Positions 1 to 8,586 of a DNA stretch of 64,000 nt are shown in pieces. The translations under genes and the position numbers were made by a program. The stretch spans positions 1-64,000 of the forward strand of contig NZ_QUZU01000034.1 of NCBI RefSeq assembly GCF_004682055.1, read 5' to 3'. How positions within the stretch are numbered: the stretch's first letter is position 1; every line of letters begins with the position of its first letter. The notes under the pieces are model-generated. The model was not told where the DNA came from and did not search any database. It saw only the letters and a program-made list of their open reading frames with translations. The DNA comes from Pseudomonas kairouanensis (lineage in GTDB: Bacteria; Pseudomonadota; Gammaproteobacteria; Pseudomonadales; Pseudomonadaceae).

Positions 1-110
1 CGAAAAAGTTATCGTGACTTGATCCCTGATCGTCATCACATCACTGGTCAGGATGGGGTGTGAATGCTCACAAGCGTCGATGACGCCCGTTGAATATGAA
101 CGGAGTGCCG
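1..110. other. Window edge, no gene seen
   Basis: No coding frame with a plausible start enters from the left edge. The stretch looks less GC-rich than the core genes further right. A GGAG motif at 102-105 belongs to the gene that follows. Confidence 0.4.
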
Positions 111-374
111 ATGATGGAATACGACGAAAAACTGATTGAAGACACCGTGCTTGCTCTATTGGCGGCCTTCAGTTCGGACGATGGCAATGCTTGGAAAGGG
201 TTCGACTTCGAAATCATGAATCGGCTACATGAACATGGTTTCATCAGCAACCCCGTCAACCGCAATAAATCGATATGGTTGACTGGGGAGGGGCTCGAAC
301 GAGGCACGCAGTTGGCTGAGCAGTTGTTTGGGGTGAAAGCTCCAGCGGATCGTCTATCCGACTCTCATGCTTGA
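111..374 (+). CDS. DUF6429-like small protein
   Basis: This is an 87-residue acidic protein of unknown function. The body (AVLALL-like start, then WKGFDFEIMNRLHEHGFI, NPVNRNKS, LTGEGL) matches my recollection of the DUF6429 family, whose members share the W-KGFD-LH-G-I-PV-K-S-LT-EG pattern. I chose the ATG at 111 because GGAG sits five bases upstream; the ATG at 114 is possible, and TTG 90 or ATG 96 would give longer products without a good ribosome site. There is no signal peptide or membrane segment. It lies on the 3' side of a tRNA-Leu gene with another accessory gene, so acquired DNA is possible. No function can be assigned. Confidence 0.65.
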   Translation: MMEYDEKLIEDTVLALLAAFSSDDGNAWKGFDFEIMNRLHEHGFISNPVNRNKSIWLTGEGLERGTQLAEQLFGVKAPADRLSDSHA

Positions 375-407
375 TCTCCAACTGCTGGTATACGGTTGTC
401 GGGTTTT

Positions 408-950
408 ATGCGGCGCATCATGATTGTTGGCCAGCCAGGCTCAGGAAAAACAACCCTTGCCCGAGAGTTAGGTAAACGTACCGAGCTGCCTGTCATTCAT
501 ATCGATACGATCCACTGGCAGCCTGGATGGATCGAGCGGAGCAAGGACGAAAAGACCCGCCTGTGTCGCAAGGTTGAAGCGCGTGATCGCTGGATATTCG
601 AAGGCGGCCACTCTGCGACATGGGATAGTCGTATTGCCCGTGCCGACGTCTTGATATGGATTGATCGTTCCTCGCCGCTGCGATTTTGGCGTGTGCTTCT
701 CAGGGCTCTGATTCAGCGAGACGGCTTTCGGCCAGACCTTCCAGAGAATTGTCCTGAGCGGCTGGGTAACCTCCCGGAGTTTTTCACCTTCATGTGGATT
801 ACTCGTAAATCGGCGCGTTCCAAGATGAAACAGCTCGCGGCATCCGCCCCGTCGACGTGCCGTGTCATCTGCCTGCGCTCCAACCGTCAGACGAAGCTAT
901 TTCTTGAAAGTGTCGAGAGGTCGTGGCGTAGAGATGCCCTAGAAACATGA
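408..950 (+). CDS. P-loop kinase-like protein (adenylate kinase / topology-modulation type)
   Basis: This is a 180-residue cytoplasmic nucleotide-binding protein. A Walker A motif GQPGSGKTT lies at about residues 9-17. It is followed by the HIDTIHWQPGW element typical of small P-loop proteins annotated as adenylate kinase-like or DNA topology modulation (FlaR-like) proteins, and by the strand DVLIWID. The substrate is unknown. The ATG at 408 puts the P-loop where the family has it; a TTG at 396 would add four residues. No convincing ribosome site is visible. It sits 33 bases after the DUF6429-like gene and may be co-transcribed with it. Confidence 0.7.
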   Translation: MRRIMIVGQPGSGKTTLARELGKRTELPVIHIDTIHWQPGWIERSKDEKTRLCRKVEARDRWIFEGGHSATWDSRIARADVLIWIDRSSPLRFWRVLLRALIQRDGFRPDLPENCPERLGNLPEFFTFMWITRKSARSKMKQLAASAPSTCRVICLRSNRQTKLFLESVERSWRRDALET

Positions 951-1114
951 TCTCGGTAGAACCGTCGCACATATCCCGCTAGCCCATGCGCACTCTCTCA
1001 AGCGCTCTTTAGTGAGGTTAAGAGTGTGATGGGAAGGGGGCAGCTAGAAAGTTGTTCCTCCAGGCGTGAGAGCCTGCATAGGAGCCCAGCCGGTGAAGCA
1101 CTTTTCTACAGACG
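951..1114. other. Spacer without recognisable gene
   Basis: No credible reading frame and no repeat were found. It separates the small accessory pair from the tRNA terminator. The tRNA 3'-end sequence is not duplicated anywhere in 1-1114, so no attachment-site pair is visible. Confidence 0.4.
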
Positions 1115-1145
1115 AAAAAAAAGACCTTGAATTTCAAGGTCTTTC
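1115..1145 (-). terminator. Intrinsic terminator of tRNA-Leu
   Basis: An AAGACCTTGAA / TTCAAGGTCTT palindrome lies at 1120-1144. On the minus strand it is followed by a run of T (A on the plus strand at 1115-1122). It lies eight bases past the tRNA CCA end. Confidence 0.8.
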
Positions 1146-1152
1146 TTTAAGA

Positions 1153-1237
1153 TGGTGCCCCGAGGGAGACTCGAACTCCCACTCCTTTCGAAAACGGATT
1201 TTGAATCCGCCGCGTCTACCAATTCCGCCATCAGGGC
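1153..1237 (-). tRNA. tRNA-Leu (anticodon CAA)
   Basis: Read on the minus strand, the RNA starts GCCCTGA and ends TCGGGGC-A-CCA, giving a seven-pair acceptor stem with one G-T pair. The anticodon loop TTCAAAA gives CAA. The long variable arm (GTTTTCGAAAGGAGT region) and the GAGTTCGAGTCTC T-arm are those of a class II leucine tRNA. The CCA is encoded at 1153-1155. Confidence 0.95.
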
Positions 1238-1345
1238 TCAATGGCGGCGAAGTATAGAGATGAGATTACCGTTGGTCAATCACCTTTCATGGTCAATTTT
1301 CACTATTTCCGCTAGACTTCCCGGCCCTGCTAGACGAACTCCATC

Positions 1346-2395
1346 ATGCGCGTTGCTGACTTTACTTTTGAACTCCCTGATTCGCTGATTGCTCGCCACC
1401 CTTTGGCCGAGCGTCGCGCCAGCCGACTGCTGACCCTGGACGGGGTAAGTGGTGCCCTCGAACATCGTCAATTCACTGATTTGCTTGAGCATTTACGCCC
1501 TGGCGACCTGATGGTGTTCAACAATACCCGGGTGATTCCTGCGCGGCTTTTTGGCCAGAAAGCTTCCGGCGGCAAGCTGGAAATCCTGGTAGAACGCGTG
1601 CTGGACAGTCACCGCGTACTGGCCCATGTACGCTCCAGCAAGTCGCCGAAACCGGGGTCGAAGATCCTCATCGATGGCGGCGGTGAAGCCGAAATGCTCG
1701 CTCGCCATGACGCGTTGTTCGAGCTCAAGTTCGCCGAAGAGGTACTGCCTCTGCTGGAACGTGTCGGCCACATGCCGCTGCCGCCCTACATCGATCGGCC
1801 CGACGAAGACTCGGACCGAGAGCGCTATCAGACAGTTTACTCCCAGCGCCTCGGTGCTGTTGCCGCGCCGACTGCCGGCTTGCATTTCGACCAGCCGCTG
1901 CTGGATGCAATTGCCGCCAAAGGCGTCGAGACTGCCTATGTGACCCTGCACGTGGGGGCCGGCACGTTTCAGCCGGTGCGTGTGGATAACATCGAAGACC
2001 ACCACATGCACAGTGAGTGGTTGGAAGTCACTCAGGAAGTCGTAGACGCTGTCGCAGCGTGTAAGGCCCGTGGCGGACGAGTAGTCGCCGTAGGGACCAC
2101 CAGTGTGCGTTCGCTCGAGAGTGCGGCCCGTGACGGCGTGCTCAAGCCGTTCAGCGGCGACACCGATATCTTTATCTTCCCAGGTCGGCCGTTCCATGTA
2201 GTCGATTGCCTGGTGACCAATTTCCATTTGCCTGAATCCACATTGTTGATGCTGGTCTCGGCATTTGCTGGCTACCCGGAAACCATGGCGGCTTACCAAG
2301 CGGCCATCGCTAACGAGTACCGTTTTTTCAGCTACGGTGATGCGATGTTTATCACCCGTAACCCGGCGCCACGCGGCCCAGAGGAACAGCTATGA
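1346..2395 (+). CDS. queA: S-adenosylmethionine:tRNA ribosyltransferase-isomerase
   Basis: QueA moves and isomerises the ribosyl part of S-adenosylmethionine onto preQ1 in tRNA, forming epoxyqueuosine. The 349 residues match the family length. The protein opens with the family start MRVADFTFELPDSLIARHPL and contains GDLMVFNNTRVIPARLFG, PLPPYI, AAPTAGLHF and the late LVTNFHLPESTLLMLVSAF block. Its TGA overlaps the ATG of tgt by four bases, so the two queuosine enzymes are translationally coupled. Cytoplasmic. The spacer upstream also holds the divergent tRNA-Leu, so the promoter lies in about 1240-1345. Confidence 0.97.
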   Translation: MRVADFTFELPDSLIARHPLAERRASRLLTLDGVSGALEHRQFTDLLEHLRPGDLMVFNNTRVIPARLFGQKASGGKLEILVERVLDSHRVLAHVRSSKSPKPGSKILIDGGGEAEMLARHDALFELKFAEEVLPLLERVGHMPLPPYIDRPDEDSDRERYQTVYSQRLGAVAAPTAGLHFDQPLLDAIAAKGVETAYVTLHVGAGTFQPVRVDNIEDHHMHSEWLEVTQEVVDAVAACKARGGRVVAVGTTSVRSLESAARDGVLKPFSGDTDIFIFPGRPFHVVDCLVTNFHLPESTLLMLVSAFAGYPETMAAYQAAIANEYRFFSYGDAMFITRNPAPRGPEEQL

Positions 2396-3516
2396 GTCGT
2401 ATGTCGTTTGAATTGCTCGCCACTGACGGAAAGGCCCGTCGTGGTCGCCTTACTTTTCCGCGCGGCACCGTCGAGACCCCGGCATTCATGCCAGTGGGTA
2501 CCTACGGCACCGTCAAAGGCATGCTGCCCCGTGATATCGTTGCCACTGGCGCCGAGATCATTTTGGGCAACACCTTCCACCTGTGGCTGCGTCCCGGCAC
2601 GGAAGTGATCAAGAAGCATGGCGACCTGCATGACTTCATGAAGTGGCAAGGCCCAATCCTCACCGACTCAGGCGGCTTCCAGGTGTTCAGCCTGGGTGCC
2701 ATGCGCAAGATCAAGGAAGAGGGCGTGACCTTCGCCTCGCCAGTAGACGGTTCCAAGGTGTTTATGGGCCCGGAAGAGTCGATGCAGGTCCAGCGCGACC
2801 TGGGCTCCGACATCGTGATGATCTTCGACGAATGCACGCCGTACCCGGCCGATGAAGACGTCGCGCGCATCTCCATGGAGTTGTCCCTGCGTTGGGCCCA
2901 GCGCTCTAAAAACGCCCATGGTGACAACACGGCGGCGTTGTTCGGTATCGTCCAGGGCGGCATGCACGAAAGCCTGCGTAAACGCTCGCTGGAAGGCCTC
3001 GACAAAATCGGCTTTGACGGCCTGGCCATCGGCGGTTTGTCGGTAGGCGAGCCCAAGCACGAAATGATCAAAGTGTTGGATTATCTGCCGGGCCTGATGC
3101 CCGCTGAAAAACCTCGTTACCTTATGGGCGTTGGCAAACCGGAAGATCTCGTAGAGGGTGTGCGCCGCGGTGTGGACATGTTCGATTGCGTGATGCCAAC
3201 CCGTAATGCCCGCAATGGGCATCTGTTCATCGATACAGGCGTGCTCAAGATCCGTAACGCGTTCCATCGCCATGATGATTCGCCGCTGGATCCTACCTGC
3301 GATTGCTACACCTGCCAGAACTTCTCCCGTGCTTATCTGCACCATCTGGACAAGTGTGGGGAAATGCTGGGTAGCATGTTGAATACCATCCACAATTTGC
3401 GTCACTACCAAGTCCTGATGGCTGGTTTGCGCGAGGCTATTCAACAGGGTACATTGGCCGCCTTCGTCGATGCCTTCTATGCCAAGCGCGGGCTTCCTGT
3501 GCCGCCCTTGGACTGA
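2392..3516 (+). CDS. tgt: tRNA-guanine transglycosylase
   Basis: Tgt swaps guanine 34 of GUN-anticodon tRNAs for preQ1, the step before QueA. The 374-residue TIM barrel has the active-site region ILTDSGGFQVFSL near residue 90 and the nucleophile motif FDCVMPTRNARNG. The zinc site CDCYTC is followed by LHHLDKC and a later HNLRHY. The start is the ATG overlapping the queA stop; ATG 2401 is a possible alternative three codons in. With queA and the downstream Sec genes this is the widespread proteobacterial order queA-tgt-yajC-secD-secF. Confidence 0.97.
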   Translation: MSRMSFELLATDGKARRGRLTFPRGTVETPAFMPVGTYGTVKGMLPRDIVATGAEIILGNTFHLWLRPGTEVIKKHGDLHDFMKWQGPILTDSGGFQVFSLGAMRKIKEEGVTFASPVDGSKVFMGPEESMQVQRDLGSDIVMIFDECTPYPADEDVARISMELSLRWAQRSKNAHGDNTAALFGIVQGGMHESLRKRSLEGLDKIGFDGLAIGGLSVGEPKHEMIKVLDYLPGLMPAEKPRYLMGVGKPEDLVEGVRRGVDMFDCVMPTRNARNGHLFIDTGVLKIRNAFHRHDDSPLDPTCDCYTCQNFSRAYLHHLDKCGEMLGSMLNTIHNLRHYQVLMAGLREAIQQGTLAAFVDAFYAKRGLPVPPLD

Positions 3517-3559
3517 GTTTTCCGACCCTAAGATTCACTATTTGCAACTGGAGTGCTAA

Positions 3560-3898
3560 ATGAGCTTTTTTATCTCTAACGCCATGGCTGACGCCGCTGC
3601 GCCTGCCGCTGCCGGTCCTATGGGCGGTGGTTTCGAGTGGATTTTCCTGGTCGGCTTCCTGGTCATCTTCTACCTGATGATCTGGCGTCCACAGGCCAAG
3701 CGTGCCAAAGAGCAGAAAAACCTGCTGGGTAGCCTGCAGAAAGGTGACGAAGTTGTGACCACCGGCGGCATCGCTGGCAAGATCACCAAGGTCTCCGACG
3801 CTTTCGTGGTACTGGAAGTCTCCGACACCGTAGAAATGAAGTTCCAGAAAGGCGCCATCGCCGCCACGCTGCCAAAAGGCACGCTCAAAGCGATCTAA
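3560..3898 (+). CDS. yajC: Preprotein translocase subunit YajC
   Basis: YajC is the small inner-membrane partner of SecDF at the Sec translocon. The 112 residues hold one membrane helix (FEWIFLVGFLVIFYLMIWRPQ, about residues 23-43). This is followed by the QAKRAKEQKNLLGSLQKGDEVVTTGGIAGKI cytoplasmic part. A GGAG site lies seven bases before the ATG. It sits 43 bases after tgt and 62 before secD. Confidence 0.96.
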   Translation: MSFFISNAMADAAAPAAAGPMGGGFEWIFLVGFLVIFYLMIWRPQAKRAKEQKNLLGSLQKGDEVVTTGGIAGKITKVSDAFVVLEVSDTVEMKFQKGAIAATLPKGTLKAI

Positions 3899-3920
3899 GT
3901 TCCAACCTTTACCAATCGAC

Positions 3921-3940
3921 GGGGCGCGCAAGGCGCCCCG
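3921..3940 (+). other. GC hairpin between yajC and secD
   Basis: GGGGCGC and GCGCCCC form a seven-pair stem around a short loop. No T run follows, so it is probably an mRNA processing or stability element or a weak attenuator rather than a terminator. Confidence 0.4.
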
Positions 3941-3960
3941 CGTTATAAGCGGGCGGCGTG

Positions 3961-5829
3961 ATGCTGAACAAATACCCTCTGTGGAAATACGTACTGATCC
4001 TGGCGGTGCTGGCGATCGGTTTTATTTATTCCGCTCCCAATCTCTATCCTGATGACCCGGCGATCCAGATCACTGGCGCCAGCACTTCGCTGCAGGTCAA
4101 TCAGGCTGATCTGGAACGCGCGAGCAAAGCGCTCACCGACGCGGGTATCCAGGTTAAAGCGGCAACATTGGCAGCTGATGCGAAGGGCGGTTTGTTGCGC
4201 CTGACCAAGCAAGAAGACCAGTTGCCAGCAAAAGACGTCGTGCGCAAGGCAATGGGTGATGACTATGTCGTCGCACTCAACCTGGCACAGACCACGCCAC
4301 AATGGTTGCGCAGCATTGGCGCGCACCCGATGAAGCTGGGTCTGGACTTGTCTGGTGGTGTGCATTTCCTCTTGGAAGTGGACATGGACAAGGCCCTTGA
4401 TGCGCGCCTGAAAGTCTATGAAGGCGACGTGAAAAGCCTGCTGCGCAAAGAGAAGTTGCGTTATCGCAGCCTGCCGCAGCTCAACGGTGCGATTCAGCTG
4501 GGCTTCTCTGACGAAGCTTCCCGCGAACAGGCCCGTGCGCTGATCCGCAAGAACTTCAACGATTTCGACATCGTGCCGGCTGACCTGAATGGTCAGGCTG
4601 TACTGCGCCTGGCAATGAGCCCGGCGAAGATCGCGGAAATCCGCGAATACTCCATCAAGCAGAACTTGACCACGGTACGTAACCGCGTCAACGAACTGGG
4701 TGTGGCCGAGCCGATCGTGCAGCGCCAGGGTGCCAACCGCATCGTAGTTGAACTGCCGGGCGTACAGGACACCGCTGAAGCCAAGCGTATCCTGGGTAAG
4801 ACCGCCAACCTGGAATTCCGCCTCGCGGCTGAGCCGGGTGCTACTCGCGCTACTTCCGAAGAGTTTGAATTCCGCGAAGGCAACCGTCCTCCTGCGTTGA
4901 TCGAGCGTGGCTTGATCATCACCGGTGACCAAGTGACCGACGCCAAGGCAGGTTTTGGCGAGCACGGCACCCCTGAAGTGAACATCCGCCTGGATGGCCA
5001 TGGCGGCGAACTGATGAGCCGCGCCACGCGCAGCAACGTCGGTCGCAGCATGGCGGTGATCTTCATCGAGCAGCGCCCGGTGACCACCTACACCAAGCAG
5101 GTCGTCAACGGCGTCGAGAAAGACGTGCCGGTACAGACCTTCAAGGAAGAGAAGAAGATCATCAGCCTGGCGACCATCCAGTCGCCGCTGGGTGCTCAAT
5201 TCCGTATCACCGGCCTGAACGGTCAAGGCGAGTCCTCTGAACTGGCCTTGCTGCTGCGTGCCGGTGGCCTGGCTGCTCCGATGTACTTCGCTGAAGAACG
5301 TACCATCGGCCCGAGCCTGGGTGCGGACAACATCACCAAAGGTATCGACGCGGCCTTGTGGGGCATGCTGTTCGTGTCCTTGTTCATCATCGCCATCTAC
5401 CGCTTCTTCGGCATCATTGCCACCGTGGCCCTGGCGGGCAACATGGTCATGCTGCTGGCATTGATGTCGCTGCTGGGGGCTACGCTGACCTTGCCAGGCA
5501 TCGCCGGTATCGTACTCACCATGGGTATGGCGGTAGACGCCAACGTGCTGATCTTCTCGCGGATTCGTGAAGAGATCGCGGCCGGCATGACCGTACAACG
5601 TGCAATCAACGAAGGCTTCGGCCGGGCATTTACCGCGATTCTCGACTCCAACCTGACCACGTTGCTGGTCGGCGGGATTCTCTTTGCCATGGGCACAGGC
5701 CCAGTCAAAGGTTTTGCGGTGACCATGTCCCTGGGTATCTTTACCTCGATGTTCACGGCCATCATGGTGACCCGCGCAATGGTCAACCTGATCTTTGGCG
5801 GGCGTGACTTCAAGAAGTTGTGGATTTAA
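3961..5829 (+). CDS. secD: Protein translocase subunit SecD
   Basis: SecD is an inner-membrane RND-family protein that uses proton motive force, with SecF, to finish protein export. It has 622 residues, with an N-terminal helix (KYPLWKYVLILAVLAIGFIYS) and a large periplasmic part containing GLDLSGGVHFLLEVD near residue 124. The membrane half carries GIDAALWGMLFVSLFIIAIYRFFG and the conserved GIVLTMGMAVDANVLIFSRIREE motif. The ATG at 3961 directly follows an in-frame GTG at 3958; the ATG form matches homologues (MLNKYPLWKY). It lies ten bases upstream of secF. Confidence 0.97.
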   Translation: MLNKYPLWKYVLILAVLAIGFIYSAPNLYPDDPAIQITGASTSLQVNQADLERASKALTDAGIQVKAATLAADAKGGLLRLTKQEDQLPAKDVVRKAMGDDYVVALNLAQTTPQWLRSIGAHPMKLGLDLSGGVHFLLEVDMDKALDARLKVYEGDVKSLLRKEKLRYRSLPQLNGAIQLGFSDEASREQARALIRKNFNDFDIVPADLNGQAVLRLAMSPAKIAEIREYSIKQNLTTVRNRVNELGVAEPIVQRQGANRIVVELPGVQDTAEAKRILGKTANLEFRLAAEPGATRATSEEFEFREGNRPPALIERGLIITGDQVTDAKAGFGEHGTPEVNIRLDGHGGELMSRATRSNVGRSMAVIFIEQRPVTTYTKQVVNGVEKDVPVQTFKEEKKIISLATIQSPLGAQFRITGLNGQGESSELALLLRAGGLAAPMYFAEERTIGPSLGADNITKGIDAALWGMLFVSLFIIAIYRFFGIIATVALAGNMVMLLALMSLLGATLTLPGIAGIVLTMGMAVDANVLIFSRIREEIAAGMTVQRAINEGFGRAFTAILDSNLTTLLVGGILFAMGTGPVKGFAVTMSLGIFTSMFTAIMVTRAMVNLIFGGRDFKKLWI

Positions 5830-5838
5830 GGGGCTGCC

Positions 5839-6753
5839 ATGTTACGTACAATCAACTTCATGGGCGTTCGCAACGTTGCGTTCGGCGTCACCGTGCTCCT
5901 TACCGTTCTGGCGTTGTTCAGCTGGTTCCATAAGGGCCTGAACTACGGCTTGGACTTCACCGGCGGTACGCTCATCGAGCTGACCTACGAGAAGCCGGCC
6001 GACGTTACCCTGGTGCGCAACGAGCTGGTCAAGGCTGGCTATCACGAAGCCGTCGTGCAGAGTTTTGGTGCGACAACCGACCTGCTGGTGCGTATGCCTG
6101 GCGAAGACCCGCAACTGGGTCACCAGGTGGCCGAGGCCTTGCAGAAGGTTGGTGGCGACAACCCGGCGTCGGTCAAGCGCGTCGAGTTCGTAGGTCCGCA
6201 AGTGGGTGAGGAACTGCGCGACCAGGGCGGCCTCGGCATGCTGATGGCGCTGGTCGGCATCATGATCTACCTGGCTTTCCGCTTTCAGTGGAAGTTCGGT
6301 GTCGGCGCCATTGTGTCGCTGATCCACGACGTGATCGTGACCGTGGGTATCCTGGCGTACTTCCAGGTGACCTTCGACCTGACCGTACTGGCAGCTGTGC
6401 TGGCTATCATTGGTTACTCGCTCAACGACACCATCGTGGTATTCGACCGGGTTCGCGAGAACTTCCGAGTACTGCGCAAGGCGTCGTTGATCGAGAACAT
6501 CAACATCTCCACCACCCAGACCCTGCTGCGGACCATGGCCACATCGATCTCCACCTTGCTGGCGATTGCTGCGCTGATGATCTTCGGTGGTGACAACCTG
6601 TGGGGCTTCTCCCTGGCGCTGTTCATCGGCGTTCTGGCGGGTACCTACTCGTCGATCTACATCGCCAACGTGGTGCTGATCTGGCTGAACCTCAACAGCG
6701 AAGACCTGATCCCTCCGGCCAGCACTGGCAAGGAGGTCGACGACCGCCCTTGA
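5839..6753 (+). CDS. secF: Protein translocase subunit SecF
   Basis: This is the second RND-type subunit of the SecDF-YajC complex in the inner membrane. It has 304 residues, with a first membrane helix at about 12-30 and the periplasmic GLDFTGGTLIELTYE motif. The conserved membrane signature is GYSLNDTIVVFDRVRENFR, followed by LLAIAALMIFGGDNLWGFSLALFIGVLAGTYSSIYIANVV. The ATG follows the secD stop closely, consistent with one transcript ending at the terminator at 6782. Confidence 0.97.
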   Translation: MLRTINFMGVRNVAFGVTVLLTVLALFSWFHKGLNYGLDFTGGTLIELTYEKPADVTLVRNELVKAGYHEAVVQSFGATTDLLVRMPGEDPQLGHQVAEALQKVGGDNPASVKRVEFVGPQVGEELRDQGGLGMLMALVGIMIYLAFRFQWKFGVGAIVSLIHDVIVTVGILAYFQVTFDLTVLAAVLAIIGYSLNDTIVVFDRVRENFRVLRKASLIENINISTTQTLLRTMATSISTLLAIAALMIFGGDNLWGFSLALFIGVLAGTYSSIYIANVVLIWLNLNSEDLIPPASTGKEVDDRP

Positions 6754-6781
6754 TGGGTGATTGTTGATCCGCTGTTACAAG

Positions 6782-6816
6782 AAAGGCACGAGTATTGAAC
6801 TCGTGCCTTTTTTTTT
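6782..6816 (+). terminator. Intrinsic terminator after secF
   Basis: A perfect 12-pair stem (AAAGGCACGAGT / ACTCGTGCCTTT) with a five-base loop is followed by a T run to 6816. It closes the queA-secF transcript. Confidence 0.92.
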
Positions 6817-6876
6817 GCTCCAAGGCTGGGTATAGCGCGGACGTTTCGGTCCGCTTGTGATGGTCAGGAGGTTCAC

Positions 6877-7419
6877 GTGAACAAGTCGTTGCTGGTTGGT
6901 GCGGTATTGGGTGCTGTCGGTGTGACTGCCGGGGGTGCTGTTGCCACCTACAGCCTGGTAAAAAGCGGCCCTGAGTATGCGCAAGTGCTGGCGGTGCAGC
7001 CGGTGAAAACCCAGATAAAAACCCCTCGCGAGGTCTGCAAGGACGTCGCAGTGACCCGGCAGCGGCCGGTGCAGGATCAGCATCAAATCGCCGGTACGGT
7101 CGTAGGCGCCCTGGCAGGTGGCTTGCTAGGTAACCAGATCGGTGGCGGTAACGGTAAGAAGCTGGCCACGGTGGCCGGTGCGGTTGGTGGTGGTTATGCG
7201 GGTAACAAGGTTCAGGAAGGTATGCAGAACCGCGATACCTACACCACGACTCAGACGCGTTGTAATACCGTCAATGACATCAGCGACAAGGTTGTGGGTT
7301 ATGACGTGCGTTACAACCTGGATGGCAAGGAAGGCACTGTGCGTATGGATCGTGATCCAGGCGGCCAGATCCCAGTCGACAAAGAAGGTCGTCTGATCCT
7401 GGGTCAAAACCAGCAGTAA
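6877..7419 (+). CDS. Glycine-zipper 2TM envelope protein
   Basis: This 180-residue envelope protein starts with an export-like hydrophobic N-terminus (SLLVGAVLGAVGVTAGGAVATYSLV) lacking a lipobox Cys. At about residues 73-113 it has the glycine-zipper double segment VVGALAGGLLGNQIGGGNGKK...VAGAVGGGYAGNKVQ, as in SlyB/Rick_17kDa-type proteins. The C-terminal part (CNTVNDISDKVVGYDVRYNLDGKEG) is typical of the Pseudomonas members. The GTG start at 6877 is supported by AGGAGG at 6867-6872. The role is probably outer-membrane or periplasmic integrity; the exact function is unknown. Confidence 0.85.
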   Translation: MNKSLLVGAVLGAVGVTAGGAVATYSLVKSGPEYAQVLAVQPVKTQIKTPREVCKDVAVTRQRPVQDQHQIAGTVVGALAGGLLGNQIGGGNGKKLATVAGAVGGGYAGNKVQEGMQNRDTYTTTQTRCNTVNDISDKVVGYDVRYNLDGKEGTVRMDRDPGGQIPVDKEGRLILGQNQQ

Positions 7420-7440
7420 TCCCAGGCTTGGCGTAAATCA

Positions 7441-7536
7441 AAATGTGGGGGCGGGCTTGCTCGCGAATACGGAGTGTCAGTCAACATCTACTTCCACTGA
7501 TACACCGTATTCGCGAGCAAGCCCGCTCCCACATTT
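7441..7536. repeat. REPIN, type A
   Basis: Two inverted REP copies with the core GTGGG-GCGGGCTTGCTCGC face outward around about 40 bases of spacer. The arms extend into ATACGG/CCGTAT, so the whole unit can fold. The same arm recurs at 10166, 27484, 58630 and 61794. Confidence 0.9.
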
Positions 7537-7583
7537 GTTTTGTGTTGTTGCTGCAGTTGTGACAAAACCCAATACACAGACAT

Positions 7584-7613
7584 AAAAAAAGCACCCCGAA
7601 GGGTGCTTTTTTT
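7584..7613. terminator. Bidirectional intrinsic terminator
   Basis: GCACCC-CGAA-GGGTGC is flanked by seven A on the left and seven T on the right. It can end both the glycine-zipper gene from the left and suhB from the right. Confidence 0.9.
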
Positions 7614-7625
7614 GTGCTCGCTCGC

Positions 7626-8441
7626 TTAACGCTTCAGCGAAGCCGGCAGGTGCGGCTGAATCGCCGTCAGCACTGCCTTGAAGCATTTGGTGTTACCAGC
7701 AACAACGTGGCCTTTCTCAAGGAAGTCGTGACCGCCGGTGAAGTCGCTCACCAACCCGCCTGCTTCCTGGATCAGCAGGGCGCCTGCAGCCATGTCCCAC
7801 TCGGACAGGCCCGACTCCCAGAACGCATCGAAACGACCAGCAGCCACGTAAGCCAGGTCCAGGCTCGCCGCGCCAGCGCGACGGATGCCGGCAGTCTGGC
7901 CAACCAGGGCGCGGAACATGCCCAGATAGTTTTCCAGGTTGTCCATCTGGTCGTCACGGAACGGGAAGCCAGTGCCCAGCAGGGCGCCGTCCAGGCTGGT
8001 GCGGCCGCTGACACGCAGGCGGCGACCGTTCAGTTGGGCGCCACGGCCACGGCTGGCGGTGAATTCTTCCTGGCGAACCGGGTCCAGAACAACGGCGTGT
8101 TCCAGGCGGCCACGGTATTTGCACGCGATGCTCACGGCAAAGTGCGGGATGCCGCGCAGGAAGTTGGTGGTGCCATCCAGTGGGTCGATGATCCACAGGT
8201 AGTCTTCGCCTTCGCCGCTGCCTTTGTGCAAGCCGGTTTCTTCACCGAGGATGCCGTGGGTAGGGTAGGCCTTGCGCAGGGCGTCGATGATCTTCTGCTC
8301 GGCGGCGCGGTCCACCTCGGATACATAATCCTTGGCGTCTTTTTCGTCGACCTTGATGGTATCCAGGCGCTCGATGGAGCGGAAGATCAATTCACTGGCG
8401 CTGCGGGCGGCGCGCAGCGCGATATTCAGCATGGGCTGCAT
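7626..8441 (-). CDS. suhB: Inositol-1-monophosphatase SuhB
   Basis: This is a magnesium-dependent phosphatase that dephosphorylates inositol phosphates. In E. coli SuhB is also part of the rRNA antitermination complex, and in P. aeruginosa it affects virulence gene expression. The 271 residues carry the metal-site motifs GEETG (about 66), DPLDGTTNF (about 86) and the C-terminal WDMAAGALLIQEAGG. It is divergent from trmJ across 145 bases. Confidence 0.96.
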   Translation of the reverse strand: MQPMLNIALRAARSASELIFRSIERLDTIKVDEKDAKDYVSEVDRAAEQKIIDALRKAYPTHGILGEETGLHKGSGEGEDYLWIIDPLDGTTNFLRGIPHFAVSIACKYRGRLEHAVVLDPVRQEEFTASRGRGAQLNGRRLRVSGRTSLDGALLGTGFPFRDDQMDNLENYLGMFRALVGQTAGIRRAGAASLDLAYVAAGRFDAFWESGLSEWDMAAGALLIQEAGGLVSDFTGGHDFLEKGHVVAGNTKCFKAVLTAIQPHLPASLKR

Positions 8442-8586
8442 GGATGTGTCACCTAAGGTTGTTAAAGAAAGCCGGGCATTCTAGCAGAAACTTTCTTCAG
8501 GTGAAGGACGACGTTACCTTTCATGGCATAACCTTAGGCTGTTCTGTAAGATTTGCTCCCCTTTCCTATGTCCGAGAGCGCCTCCC

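Noticed and set aside
3943..5598. Long open frame antisense to secD (551 codons)
   Set aside because: It mirrors the secD codons, has low-complexity His/Gln-rich content and no family motif. High-GC coding DNA commonly leaves such frames open.
8568..8586. ATG at 8568 as the trmJ start
   Set aside because: It is out of frame with the SPOUT coding sequence. The TTG at 8587 gives the conserved N-terminus.
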